The notes under the pieces were generated by a model. It was not told where the DNA came from, ran no database searches, and saw only the letters and a list, made by a program, of their open reading frames with translations. Source: Candidatus Bathyarchaeota archaeon (GTDB lineage Archaea > Thermoproteota > Bathyarchaeia > Bathyarchaeales > Bathycorpusculaceae). From it: a stretch of DNA of 47,846 nucleotides. The stretch's first letter is position 1. The number at the start of each line of letters is the position of its first letter. The stretch is from NCBI GenBank assembly GCA_029907545.1, contig JARYLR010000011.1, positions 1 through 47,846 on the forward strand, in the 5' to 3' direction. Shown here in pieces: positions 23,574 to 30,778 of this stretch. Both the position numbers and the translations under genes were made by a program.

Positions 23574-24686
23574 ATGAATAGAACGATACCGATCAATGCT
23601 CCACAAATTGGCAAAGAGGAGATCGATGCGGTCATAAAAGTGATGAAGAGCGGCATATTAACGCACGGGCTGGGAGCAGGACCAGCCGTCACAGAATTCG
23701 AAAACGCCTTCGCAAAATACGTAAAAGCCAAGCACGCTGTTGCTGTGAACACTGGAACTGCCGCTCTGCACGCCGCGCTAGTCGCTGCCAATGTAAAGGC
23801 AGGCGACCACGTGATCTTGCCAAGCTTCACCTTTGTCGCCACAGCGGAAGTCGTCGTGATGACTGGCGCTAAACCCGTCTTTGTTGACATAGACCCTGAC
23901 ACTTATACGGTTTCGCCGAAAGCTGTTGAAAAAGCCATTACAAAAAAGACGAAGGCAATCATACCTGTAGACCTTTATGGTTTGCCGGCTGACCTCAAGC
24001 CAATAAGAGAAAGTGCGGACAAGCATGGGCTGAAAATCATTGAGGATGCGGCTCAGGCTCACGGCGCAACATACCGTGGAAAGCCTGTGGGCGCTTTCGC
24101 TGACACTGCATGCTGGAGCTTCTACGCGAGCAAGAACATGACCACCGGAGAAGGCGGAATGCTTACTACAAATGACGCTGAGATCGTTGAGAAAGTGCGG
24201 TGTATGCGAAGCCATGGCGAAAAAGAGAAATACATGTCAACGATGGTAGGGCACAACTACCACATGCCAGAAATCGAAGCTGCAATAGGCCGCGTGCAGC
24301 TTAAGAAACTGCCGAAGTTTGTGGCAAAAAGGCGAGCAAACGCAAAAAGACTGAGCAAGTGGCTTGAAAAAACCAAAAAGCTGAAGTTGCCAGCTGAGCC
24401 GGAAGGTTTCAAGTGCAGCTACTACCTCTATACGGCGCGATTGTGGAATGCGAAAAAAGAAAAAAGGGACAAACTGGTTGAGGAACTGCGGCAAAAAGGA
24501 ATAGGCGCATTTGTCTGCTACATGAACCCCATACATCTTATGCCTTACTACCGAAAGTTCGGGAAATACAGGCTTCCTGAAACGGAAAAAGCTTCTAAAC
24601 AAGTATTTTCTCTGCCTGTCCATCCAGGCGTTTCACCCGAAGAAATAGACTTCATAGGCAAAACAGCTCTCCATCTGCTCCGCTGA
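23574..24686 (+). CDS. DegT/DnrJ/EryC1/StrS-family sugar aminotransferase
   Basis: A 370-residue PLP-dependent aminotransferase acting on nucleotide-sugar ketones in glycan synthesis. The Lys forming the internal aldimine is in YASKNMTTGEGGM. Other markers: NTGTAALHAAL, EDAAQAHGATYRGKPVG and the substrate loop MRSHGEKEKY. Full length with MNRTIPINAPQIGKEEIDAV. No sugar synthesis genes are adjacent. A TATA element and a hairpin separate it from the next gene, so it is likely monocistronic. It is divergent from hdrA across 140 bp that contains an AT-rich ATAAAGCTATTTAG stretch. Confidence 0.92.
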   Translation: MNRTIPINAPQIGKEEIDAVIKVMKSGILTHGLGAGPAVTEFENAFAKYVKAKHAVAVNTGTAALHAALVAANVKAGDHVILPSFTFVATAEVVVMTGAKPVFVDIDPDTYTVSPKAVEKAITKKTKAIIPVDLYGLPADLKPIRESADKHGLKIIEDAAQAHGATYRGKPVGAFADTACWSFYASKNMTTGEGGMLTTNDAEIVEKVRCMRSHGEKEKYMSTMVGHNYHMPEIEAAIGRVQLKKLPKFVAKRRANAKRLSKWLEKTKKLKLPAEPEGFKCSYYLYTARLWNAKKEKRDKLVEELRQKGIGAFVCYMNPIHLMPYYRKFGKYRLPETEKASKQVFSLPVHPGVSPEEIDFIGKTALHLLR

Positions 24687-24701
24687 TCTTCACGCACTAG
24701 G

Positions 24702-24709
24702 TTTAAATA
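24702..24709 (+). promoter_or_regulatory. TATA box of the cDPG synthetase-like gene
   Basis: TTTAAATA sits about 26-28 bp upstream of the first base of the hairpin at 24731, the expected archaeal TATA-to-start distance. Transcription would therefore begin at or very near the hairpin. Confidence 0.6.
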
Positions 24710-24730
24710 GAATCATCCAGCTAATTATTG

Positions 24731-24755
24731 AATCCCCCGCTTTTGAAGGGGGATT
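24731..24755 (+). promoter_or_regulatory. 5' leader hairpin before the cDPG synthetase-like gene
   Basis: AATCCCCC (24731-24738) pairs perfectly with GGGGGATT (24748-24755) around a 9-nt loop. The hairpin ends 5 nt before the ribosome-binding site GAGGG (24761-24765). AUCCC of its 5' arm could instead pair with GGGAU at 24763-24767, hiding that site, so two exclusive structures are possible. A terminator for the upstream gene is the alternative reading, given the T-run that follows the stem. Confidence 0.55.
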
Positions 24756-24769
24756 TTCACGAGGGATCT

Positions 24770-26104
24770 ATGATGCAGAAGATTAAGGTTATTATAATGG
24801 GCGCTGCGGGTAGAGACTTCCACAACTTTAACGTCTATTTCAGAAACAACGAAGTCTACGACGTCGTCGCATTCACCGCCACACAGATTCCAGGCATAGA
24901 GGGACGAAACTATCCCGCGGAGCTCGCAGGCCCAAGTTATCCGAAAGGCATTCCAATCTACCCTGAAGAGAAGCTGCCCCAGCTGATAAAGGAACATGAT
25001 GTTGACCAAGTGATATTCGCGTACAGCGACGTTTCCCATGAATACGTTATGAACAGAGCTTCACTCGCACTGGCAAGTGGTGCAGACTTTCGACTTATGG
25101 GACCAAATACCACGATGTTGAAAGCCAAAGTTCCAGTGGTCTCAGTATGTGCGGTCAGAACAGGCTCTGGAAAAAGCCAAACTTCACGCCAAGTTGCGAA
25201 AATTTTGAAGAATAAAGGGTTGAGAGTTGCCGCCATACGGCATCCGATGCCGTACGGAGACCTGCGAAAGCAGATCTGGCAGCGGTTTGCCTCTTACGAC
25301 GACCTAGACAAGAACGAATGCACAATCGAAGAAAGAGAGGAATATGAGCCGCATATTGATAATGGAATAATCGTCTATGCGGGAGTTGACTACGAGAGGA
25401 TTCTGAACGAAGCTGAGAAAGAAGCTGACATTATAGTCTGGGACGGAGGCAACAACGACATGCCCTTCTACAAGCCAGACCTAAGCATAGTAGTAGCTGA
25501 CCCACACAGGGCGGGACACGAGGTAACCTATCATCCAGGCGAAACCAATCTGAGAATGGCGGATGTTGTCATAGTGAACAAGGTTGACACTGCAAACATC
25601 GACAAAGTGAAGGAGGTTAAGGAAACAATAAGACGCGTCAACCCCACCGCAACGGTGCTAGACGCCGCCTCTCCGATAACTGCGGATAAGCCTGAGCTGA
25701 TCAAGGGAAAACGTGTTCTCGCCGTAGAAGACGGGCCAACTGTGACTCATGGCAGCATGCCTTATGGCGCAGCCGCGATCATGGCAAAGAATCTTGGCGC
25801 AGAAGAAATCGTGGATCCTAAACCCTACGCAGTAGGCTCCATAAAAGAGGCGTACAGAAAATATCCTCATCTAGGCGCGATTCTCCCAGCCTTGGGTTAT
25901 GGTGATAAACAGGTAGCCGAGCTTAAAGAGACAATTGACCGCGTGCCATGCGATGTCGTAGTCGTCGGCACCCCTGTTGACCTTCGAAGACTAATCAACA
26001 TAAGCAAGCCTGCCGTAAGAGTAAGATACGAGCTGAAAGTGCTTGGACCGGTTTCTCTCGAGCAGATCTTAGACGACTTCCTAAAAAGGAGCAGAACTAG
26101 ATGA
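24770..26104 (+). CDS. cyclic 2,3-diphosphoglycerate synthetase-like P-loop protein (COG2403)
   Basis: A 444-residue NTPase related to methanogen cyclic 2,3-diphosphoglycerate synthetase, which makes the thermoprotectant cDPG. Core features: IIMGAAGRDFHNFN at the N-terminus, a P-loop RTGSGKSQTS at about residue 130, HPMPYGDL, VVWDGGNNDMPFY and VVIVNKVDT. The ATG at 24770 (a second at 24773) follows GAGGG by 4 nt; an upstream TTG would read through the hairpin and gives a non-family N-terminus. The family also occurs in archaea not known to make cDPG, so the reaction is uncertain. The cyclophilin-like gene overlaps its stop by 4 nt. Confidence 0.85.
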   Translation: MMQKIKVIIMGAAGRDFHNFNVYFRNNEVYDVVAFTATQIPGIEGRNYPAELAGPSYPKGIPIYPEEKLPQLIKEHDVDQVIFAYSDVSHEYVMNRASLALASGADFRLMGPNTTMLKAKVPVVSVCAVRTGSGKSQTSRQVAKILKNKGLRVAAIRHPMPYGDLRKQIWQRFASYDDLDKNECTIEEREEYEPHIDNGIIVYAGVDYERILNEAEKEADIIVWDGGNNDMPFYKPDLSIVVADPHRAGHEVTYHPGETNLRMADVVIVNKVDTANIDKVKEVKETIRRVNPTATVLDAASPITADKPELIKGKRVLAVEDGPTVTHGSMPYGAAAIMAKNLGAEEIVDPKPYAVGSIKEAYRKYPHLGAILPALGYGDKQVAELKETIDRVPCDVVVVGTPVDLRRLINISKPAVRVRYELKVLGPVSLEQILDDFLKRSRTR

Positions 26105-26511
26105 GCAGCGAAGAAGAAATCTCGCGCATAAAAGTCAAGTTCATAATCGAGGGGCTTGGCAAAGCAGAAGGCGAACTTGTCCGTTTCCTCGCGCCAAGAA
26201 CCATAGACATGATCGTCCGGAAACTTCCCATGGAAGGCAGAGCCGCCTTATGGAAAGAAGAAATATACTTCGAGATCCCAGTGAAGATGGGAGAAGAGAA
26301 AGCCAAAGCCACAGTAGAGAAAGGCACAATCGCATTCTGGCCTATGGGAAGCGCCCTATGCGTTTTCTATGGAAGCTCACAGCCCTACAGCCCCGTCAGC
26401 ATTCTGGGAAAAGTGACACACAACCTAGAGCTTTTCAGCCAAATCAAAAGCGGCACCAAAATCCGAGTGGAACAACTAGTAGACAACGGAGCTCTCCCTC
26501 CAAAACCTTAG
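26101..26511 (+). CDS. cyclophilin-like protein (COG2164/DUF369)
   Basis: A 136-residue archaeal cyclophilin-like fold protein. Characteristic strands are KVKFIIEGLGKAEGELVRFL at the start, APRTIDMIVRKLP, ALWKEEIYFEIPVKM, GTIAFWPMGSALCVFYG and the late SILGKVTHNLELF. No known peptidyl-prolyl isomerase residues can be pointed to. The start overlaps the cDPG synthetase-like stop by 4 nt, so it is translationally coupled and probably works with or stabilises that enzyme. It overlaps the convergent gene at 26476 by 36 nt. Confidence 0.82.
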   Translation: MSSEEEISRIKVKFIIEGLGKAEGELVRFLAPRTIDMIVRKLPMEGRAALWKEEIYFEIPVKMGEEKAKATVEKGTIAFWPMGSALCVFYGSSQPYSPVSILGKVTHNLELFSQIKSGTKIRVEQLVDNGALPPKP

Positions 26512-26955
26512 CAGCCTGTCACATTCAGCAATGATCTCCCCATCTTTACTCTTGTCTTTTAGAGTTCTAATGAATTCGACGCGCTTCTCTATTGCCCGCT
26601 TTTCCGCAGTACCACCATAATAGAGCACGCCCTCTAGGTATTCACTCATACTGCTGGCTTTCTGCACGAAAAGGCTGGCAGCGTCAACAGGGTTCTCAAC
26701 AGCGTAGCTGTTTGCCCAGATCGCTGAGTCGGCTTCTCTCAGCTGGGTTAAGCCGTCAATTTCTATGATGCTTCGGATGTAGGTTCTTAGAAACTCGTAG
26801 TAACCGGCAACCTTGACAAGTTCAAGCGCTTTTTTGACTTTTTCTCTGAAAACGGGAGTTCCTTTAACCGTTAACTGGTGTTTGTAGCCTTTGTCGATAA
26901 GTTCCTTGGCCTTTTTGACTTCTTCGCTCGTGTAGGTTCTTTCTGGAAATTCCAA
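26476..26955 (-). CDS. conserved helical protein of unknown function
   Basis: I do not recognise this family. It is 159 residues, highly charged and predicted helical throughout, with no Cys, signal or membrane segment. Segments such as YTSEEVKKAKELIDKGYKHQ, EFLRTYIRSIIEIDGL and ECDRLLRFWRESS suggest a helical bundle adaptor. Codon composition looks like its neighbours and no competing frame explains the region. Its 3' end overlaps the convergent cyclophilin-like gene by 36 nt. It precedes the eS25 gene on the minus strand only in the sense of being downstream of it. Confidence 0.65.
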   Translation of the reverse strand: MEFPERTYTSEEVKKAKELIDKGYKHQLTVKGTPVFREKVKKALELVKVAGYYEFLRTYIRSIIEIDGLTQLREADSAIWANSYAVENPVDAASLFVQKASSMSEYLEGVLYYGGTAEKRAIEKRVEFIRTLKDKSKDGEIIAECDRLLRFWRESSVVY

Positions 26956-27027
26956 GCAAGCAGCATACTCCTAGAAAAATCGTCGCGTGAGCGTTAAGAA
27001 AACAAAAGTGCGAAAAGTATAGTGTGG

Positions 27028-27351
27028 TTAGTTTGCCCTGTATATCTTGATGTTGTGGCTTGAGGAAACCAGTTGAAGCGCGCCGTTCTTTTCAAGCTGC
27101 TCAAGGAAGTCTTTTGCGGCGCTAATTCTCACGTTAAATCGTGAAGCTACAGCATAAGGCGTTAGCACCGGCATTTTCTTTAATTCAGCAACTATTTTTT
27201 CGTTTCCAGCATCAGGAGGAATAATTCCGATAGGCTTCTTCTCTTTCGGAGGCCCAGCTTTCTCTTTCTTTTTCTTCTCTTTTTCTTCTTCGTCTTTCTT
27301 CTCTTGCATGCGCTCCATTTGCTTTAGACTTAGCTTCTTTTTTCCACCCAT
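27028..27351 (-). CDS. rps25e: ribosomal protein eS25
   Basis: A 107-residue small-subunit ribosomal protein. The Lys/Glu-rich N-terminus (GGKKKLSLKQMERMQEKKDE) leads to a winged-helix core: IVAELKKMPVLTPYAVASRF, then ISAAKDFLEQLEKNGALQLV and HNIKIYRAN. This is the archaeal/eukaryotic S25e arrangement; eS25 is typical of TACK archaea and largely absent in Euryarchaeota, so it supports the lineage call. It lies in a housekeeping minus-strand stretch with the histone gene 124 nt upstream. Confidence 0.92.
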   Translation of the reverse strand: MGGKKKLSLKQMERMQEKKDEEEKEKKKKEKAGPPKEKKPIGIIPPDAGNEKIVAELKKMPVLTPYAVASRFNVRISAAKDFLEQLEKNGALQLVSSSHNIKIYRAN

Positions 27352-27475
27352 AACAGTCAGCTCTCACTTGAGAGTTTGCTTCGGGGTTCTTAAGGATTTT
27401 CCACTGTAAGCAAAAAACCATATTCACCAGAGGATAAGCAAAAAGGAAAAGAGAGAAAGAATTCCGTTGGAGCAG

Positions 27476-27697
27476 TCATTTACTCATGACTTTTTTTGCC
27501 GCTATTTCGATGTCTTCTGCCTTTATTGTCTTTCTTCCCGCATGTATCGCGAAATCTAAGGCTTCTTTAGCGATTTTTACACCTATCTCGTCAAGCGCTT
27601 TTGCCAGCTCTTTTGCTGCGGCCTCACTTACTCTGCCTGCTCCGGCTTTTTTGCATAGTCTGTGCATTGGAGCTACGGCTAATTCTAAATCAACCAT
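27476..27697 (-). CDS. archaeal histone (HMf-like)
   Basis: A 73-residue histone-fold protein: [20 protein letters not shown], then [20 protein letters not shown] and [20 protein letters not shown], the three helices of an HMf/HTk-type histone. It packages DNA as dimers and higher multimers. A GGAGG site lies 7 nt before the ATG. On the minus strand a TTAAATATT box at 27734-27742 gives a short-leader promoter. An uncommon Cys (Cys15) is in helix 1. Length is slightly above the minimal 66-69 residues because of the N-terminus. Confidence 0.95.
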   Translation of the reverse strand: MVDLELAVAPMHRLCKKAGAGRVSEAAAKELAKALDEIGVKIAKEALDFAIHAGRKTIKAEDIEIAAKKVMSK

Positions 27698-27733
27698 AAG
27701 GCTTCCTCCGTAGCTTCTTTTTGTATTTCAAGC

Positions 27734-27742
27734 AATATTTAA
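27734..27742 (-). promoter_or_regulatory. TATA-like box of the histone gene
   Basis: Read on the minus strand this is TTAAATATT, about 37-45 bp upstream of the histone ATG at 27697; a start near 27712 leaves room for the GGAGG site at 27705-27709. Confidence 0.45.
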
Positions 27743-27774
27743 CGTTTGTTATCAATATTCTTTCACTAGAAAGC

Positions 27775-27999
27775 CTATTCAGCCGCCTTGTTGCTTAATG
27801 TTTTTAGATAGCGAACAACAAGTTTCTCCACTTCTTCAGTACCGAGAGCCACCATGTCTCTTAGTCTCCGCTCTTTTTTGAGCGCATACCATAAAAGTCC
27901 AGAATCATCCGGATAATAGGGGAACCTATAAATGTGGATGTCTTTCGAATCATATGTTCCAAGTGACGCTTGATGAAGTATGCTGATGTTCATATTCAC
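27775..27999 (-). CDS. possible small hypothetical protein
   Basis: A 74-codon frame with a protein-like second half (YYPDDSGLLWYALKKERRL, TEEVEKLVVRYLKTLSNKAA). I do not recognise it. Its first in-frame ATGs lie inside the divergent tatD gene (27-nt overlap of 5' ends), and the tatD TATA box lies within it, so either the start is non-canonical or the frame is fortuitous. The charged, helical C-terminal part argues modestly for a real gene. Confidence 0.35.
   Translation of the reverse strand: MNMNISILHQASLGTYDSKDIHIYRFPYYPDDSGLLWYALKKERRLRDMVALGTEEVEKLVVRYLKTLSNKAAE
27926..27934 (+). promoter_or_regulatory. TATA-like box of tatD
   Basis: CTATAAATG is about 40 bp upstream of the ATG at 27973 and would give a start site near 27956-27960 with a short leader. 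Confidence 0.4.
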
Positions 28000-28755
28000 C
28001 TTTCAGATGAGGAATACGCAGACTGCATAGAAGAGATCATAGCAGAAGCAAGAAAAGCTAACGTTGTCGCACTGGTTTCGAACTCGATGGATTTGAAGAC
28101 AAGCGTTGGCAGCTTGAAGTTGGCTGAAGAGTACGAAGGCTTGGTCTACGCCGCGACTGGGATTCATCCGTGGACAGTGAAGGCTTTAACCGATGCTGAA
28201 CTTCAGCAGACGCTTGAGCTCATCGAGAACCAAAGAAAGAGTAAAGCGCTGGTTGCAATCGGCGAAGTCGGACTGGACTTCAAGTACGCGGATATCTGGG
28301 ATAAGCAGATAAAAGTTTTTGACGAGATGCTGCATTTGGCTGAGAGGCTTGAGCTTCCGGTGATCGTGCATTCACGCGGAACCACAGCGAAAATTGTTGA
28401 TATGCTTCCTTCCTACAGACTGAAGAAGGTCTTGCTTCACTGGTTCAGCAACCCCATAAGCGCTTTGCAAAAGGCGGTTGAAAACGGCTACTATATCACA
28501 GAAGGGGCGCCAGCAGTCTACTCAAACGGCATAAGAGACATAATCAAAAAAGTGCCAATTACTAACCTGCTGACTGAGACTGATGGGCCGGTAAGGTTTT
28601 TCAAATCTCCCTTTGACGGCAAAAGAACCACGCCCGCCTACATCCCCATTGTTGCCAAAGCCATGGCAGAGATCAAGAAAGTGGGCATTGTGGAAATTGC
28701 GGATCAAATGATGAGGAATTTTGAAGCGTTTTTTGGGATTAGTTTGCCACGATAG
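27973..28755 (+). CDS. TatD-family metal-dependent hydrolase/DNase
   Basis: A 260-residue TIM-barrel hydrolase of the TatD family (3'-5' exonuclease and D-aminoacyl-tRNA-associated branch). Metal and catalytic motifs in order: DVHIHL near the N-terminus, TGIHPW, GEVGLDFKY, IVHSRG, VLLHWF and TETDGP. The ATG at 27973 is preferred over the TTG one codon upstream. A TATA-like box lies 40 bp upstream. It is divergent from the small frame at 27775-27999. The archaeal branch is often of unknown substrate; DNA repair is the default expectation. Confidence 0.9.
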   Translation: MKYADVHIHLSDEEYADCIEEIIAEARKANVVALVSNSMDLKTSVGSLKLAEEYEGLVYAATGIHPWTVKALTDAELQQTLELIENQRKSKALVAIGEVGLDFKYADIWDKQIKVFDEMLHLAERLELPVIVHSRGTTAKIVDMLPSYRLKKVLLHWFSNPISALQKAVENGYYITEGAPAVYSNGIRDIIKKVPITNLLTETDGPVRFFKSPFDGKRTTPAYIPIVAKAMAEIKKVGIVEIADQMMRNFEAFFGISLPR

Positions 28756-28923
28756 ACCAACTTCTTGAAAGCATAGGTGAGGCAAATCCATTCTTGAATA
28801 CATTGCGGTTCTTCATCGTTGATTAAGAAAGGTTAAATTAGCCTTAAGCTTCTATGAGTGTTCACCTCAGCACATCCTATCTGGCAAGAGGCAAGATAGC
28901 TTTGCATACTTGGAGGAAAATGC

Positions 28924-29145
28924 TTGGGAAGCGTGCGAACAGAACAAGTCAAACGAACAGCTAAGGAACTTCTCCGAAGATTTCCACAAGAGTTTTCAAC
29001 GGATTTTGAAGCTAACAAACAGACAGTCAACTCGCTCTTGGAAGGTGTCACTCCAAAAGTAAGAAACCAAATCGCAGGCTACATAACGCACTATCTGGGA
29101 GGAGAAGAAACAGAAGAGACCCCAGAACAAAGTGAAAACCAATGA
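28924..29145 (+). CDS. rps17e: ribosomal protein eS17
   Basis: A 73-residue eS17: VRTEQVKRTAKELLRRFPQE, then FSTDFEANKQTVNSLL and VRNQIAGYITHYLGG match the conserved S17e core. The acidic C-terminal tail is variable in archaea. The start is TTG with GGAGG 6-10 nt upstream (in TTGGAGGAAAATGC). A conserved helical gene overlaps its stop by 4 nt. Placed in the small subunit. Confidence 0.92.
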   Translation: MGSVRTEQVKRTAKELLRRFPQEFSTDFEANKQTVNSLLEGVTPKVRNQIAGYITHYLGGEETEETPEQSENQ

Positions 29146-29513
29146 TGGACAGGTACCGAAAAGGCTGGGCACTCCGCTACATGCGCGAAGCCAAAGCCGA
29201 ACTAGCAGCCGCGAGAAAAATGCCCTACATGGCAACAAGCCTTGTTCTGGAAGCAATAAGAAAAGCCAGAAACGCCATATACTACAGCCTAGGCGACCCC
29301 GCATTCATAGAAATCACAGTAAGAGAAGCAAGCGAGAAAACTGCAGTAGACGACCCAGTTCTAAGATGCCTCATCGAAGTGGAAGAAACCATCCAACAGC
29401 TCGCGCAGACCGAGGAGCTGGATGGAGAAAGAAGTATCAAACAGGCAGACAGCCTGATTCAGCTAGCCTCAGACATCGTGGAAACGATGACAGGGGAAAG
29501 AATAGAAGATTAG
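29142..29513 (+). CDS. conserved helical protein coupled to eS17 (HEPN-like)
   Basis: A 123-residue all-helical protein overlapping the eS17 stop by 4 nt (ATGATG; either ATG may start). Sequence: KGWALRYMREAKAELAAARK, MATSLVLEAIRKARNAIYYS, then AVDDPVLRCLIEVEETIQQL. The ordering of helices and the RKARNAIYYSLG segment resemble HEPN-fold small proteins, though a clear R-x4-6-H active site is absent, so no RNase role is claimed. The coupling with a ribosomal protein suggests an accessory or regulatory role in translation. Convergent with the aminotransferase 4 nt downstream. Confidence 0.6.
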   Translation: MMDRYRKGWALRYMREAKAELAAARKMPYMATSLVLEAIRKARNAIYYSLGDPAFIEITVREASEKTAVDDPVLRCLIEVEETIQQLAQTEELDGERSIKQADSLIQLASDIVETMTGERIED

Positions 29514-29517
29514 ACTT

Positions 29518-30687
29518 TCAGCTCTCCAATGCCTTAGCAATGCGGTCTAAAGCCTTTTTGATGTTTTCAACCGAGTTCGCAAACGAAAGCCTAAGGTGTC
29601 CTTCGCCGTATTTCCCAAACGAAGTTCCAGGCAGCACGGCAACGCCTGCGTTGTAAAGCAGGTGATCTCCGAGTTTTCGGCAGTCCATGCCTGTGCCAGT
29701 AATGTTTGGGAAAACGTAGAAAGCGCCCTTCGGCTTTTTACATGATATACCCTTGATGCTGTTTAGCCCATCTACGATGACTTCTCTTCTTCTCTTGAAC
29801 TCTGCAACCATCTTCTCCGGCTCGGTCTGCGGACCCTTAAGCGCCTCCATGCCTGCTATCTGCGTAAAGGTGCAGGTGCACGAGTTAGAGTTAGTCATCA
29901 ACTGTGCCACTTTTTGCGCGATGTCCTTCCGCATGACACCGTAGCCAAGCCTCCAGCCAGTCATCGCGTAAGTCTTTGAAAAACCATCCAGCAGAATCGT
30001 CTTGTCCTTCATTCCCGGAAGCGAAGCAATGCTTTCATGCTTCCCTTCGTAGATTATTCTGCTGTAGATCTCATCAGCTAGGACGAATACGTCGTCTCTG
30101 TCTGCAATGCAGTCAGCTATTATCTTCAAGTCTTCTCTTGTAACTATTCCGCCAGTGGGGTTTTCAGGATAGTTAAGAATAATCATTTTAGTTTTCTTTG
30201 TGATCTTCTTCTTAACGTATTCAGGGTCAAGCCGGAAGTCATTCTCCTCTTTCAAAGGTATCGGAACTGGCTTGGCATCAACAAAATTGATAAGCGACTC
30301 GTATATTGGAAAGCCAGGGTTCGGATAAAGAACTTCTTCGCCTTCATTTACAAGTGCAAATATGCTGAAGAACATTATGGGTTTTGCGCCAGGCGTGACC
30401 ACAACCTCGTCTGCTTCGGCTTTTATTCCTCTTGTTTTGGAAACGTATTCAGTTATGGTTTCTCTGAATTCCGGAAGTCCTGCTGACGGCCCATAGTGTG
30501 TGTATCCATCTTTCAGAGCTTTGAATGCTGCATCCTTAATGTTCTGGGGAGTGTCAAAGTCGGGCTCGCCAATTTCCAAGTGAATTATGTTCTTGCCTTG
30601 CTTTTCCAGCGCTTTTGCCTTAGCTAGAACCTCAAAAGCTGTTTCGGTTCCCAAAGTTTCCATCCTTTTCGCAAAGATAGAGTTCAC
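29518..30687 (-). CDS. class I/II pyridoxal-phosphate aminotransferase (AspC-like)
   Basis: A 389-residue fold-type I aminotransferase. GEPDFDTPQNIKDAA, the cofactor loop LNYPENPTGGIV, and the aldimine Lys in LDGFSKTYAMTGWRLGYG are diagnostic of the aspartate/aromatic aminotransferase subgroup. Substrate could be aspartate, alanine or aromatic amino acids. Full length and no disruptions. It is convergent with the eS17-linked gene and lies 91 nt from the reductase gene upstream on the same strand. Confidence 0.93.
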   Translation of the reverse strand: MNSIFAKRMETLGTETAFEVLAKAKALEKQGKNIIHLEIGEPDFDTPQNIKDAAFKALKDGYTHYGPSAGLPEFRETITEYVSKTRGIKAEADEVVVTPGAKPIMFFSIFALVNEGEEVLYPNPGFPIYESLINFVDAKPVPIPLKEENDFRLDPEYVKKKITKKTKMIILNYPENPTGGIVTREDLKIIADCIADRDDVFVLADEIYSRIIYEGKHESIASLPGMKDKTILLDGFSKTYAMTGWRLGYGVMRKDIAQKVAQLMTNSNSCTCTFTQIAGMEALKGPQTEPEKMVAEFKRRREVIVDGLNSIKGISCKKPKGAFYVFPNITGTGMDCRKLGDHLLYNAGVAVLPGTSFGKYGEGHLRLSFANSVENIKKALDRIAKALES

Positions 30688-30778
30688 TCAAATCACCTTG
30701 ATACTAAAGAAATCAGTGGTAAAAAAGTAGAGGTATTTAACTATTGCAGTAAAACTAGCGCCAAAACCATGGTTAAAG

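Noticed and set aside
24728-24769. Upstream TTG start of the cDPG synthetase-like gene
   Set aside because: It would translate through the leader hairpin and give an N-terminus unlike the family; ATG 24770 has a good ribosome-binding site.
29132-29656. 174-codon frame spanning the eS17-coupled gene
   Set aside because: Arg/Ser-rich out-of-frame product running into the convergent aminotransferase gene.
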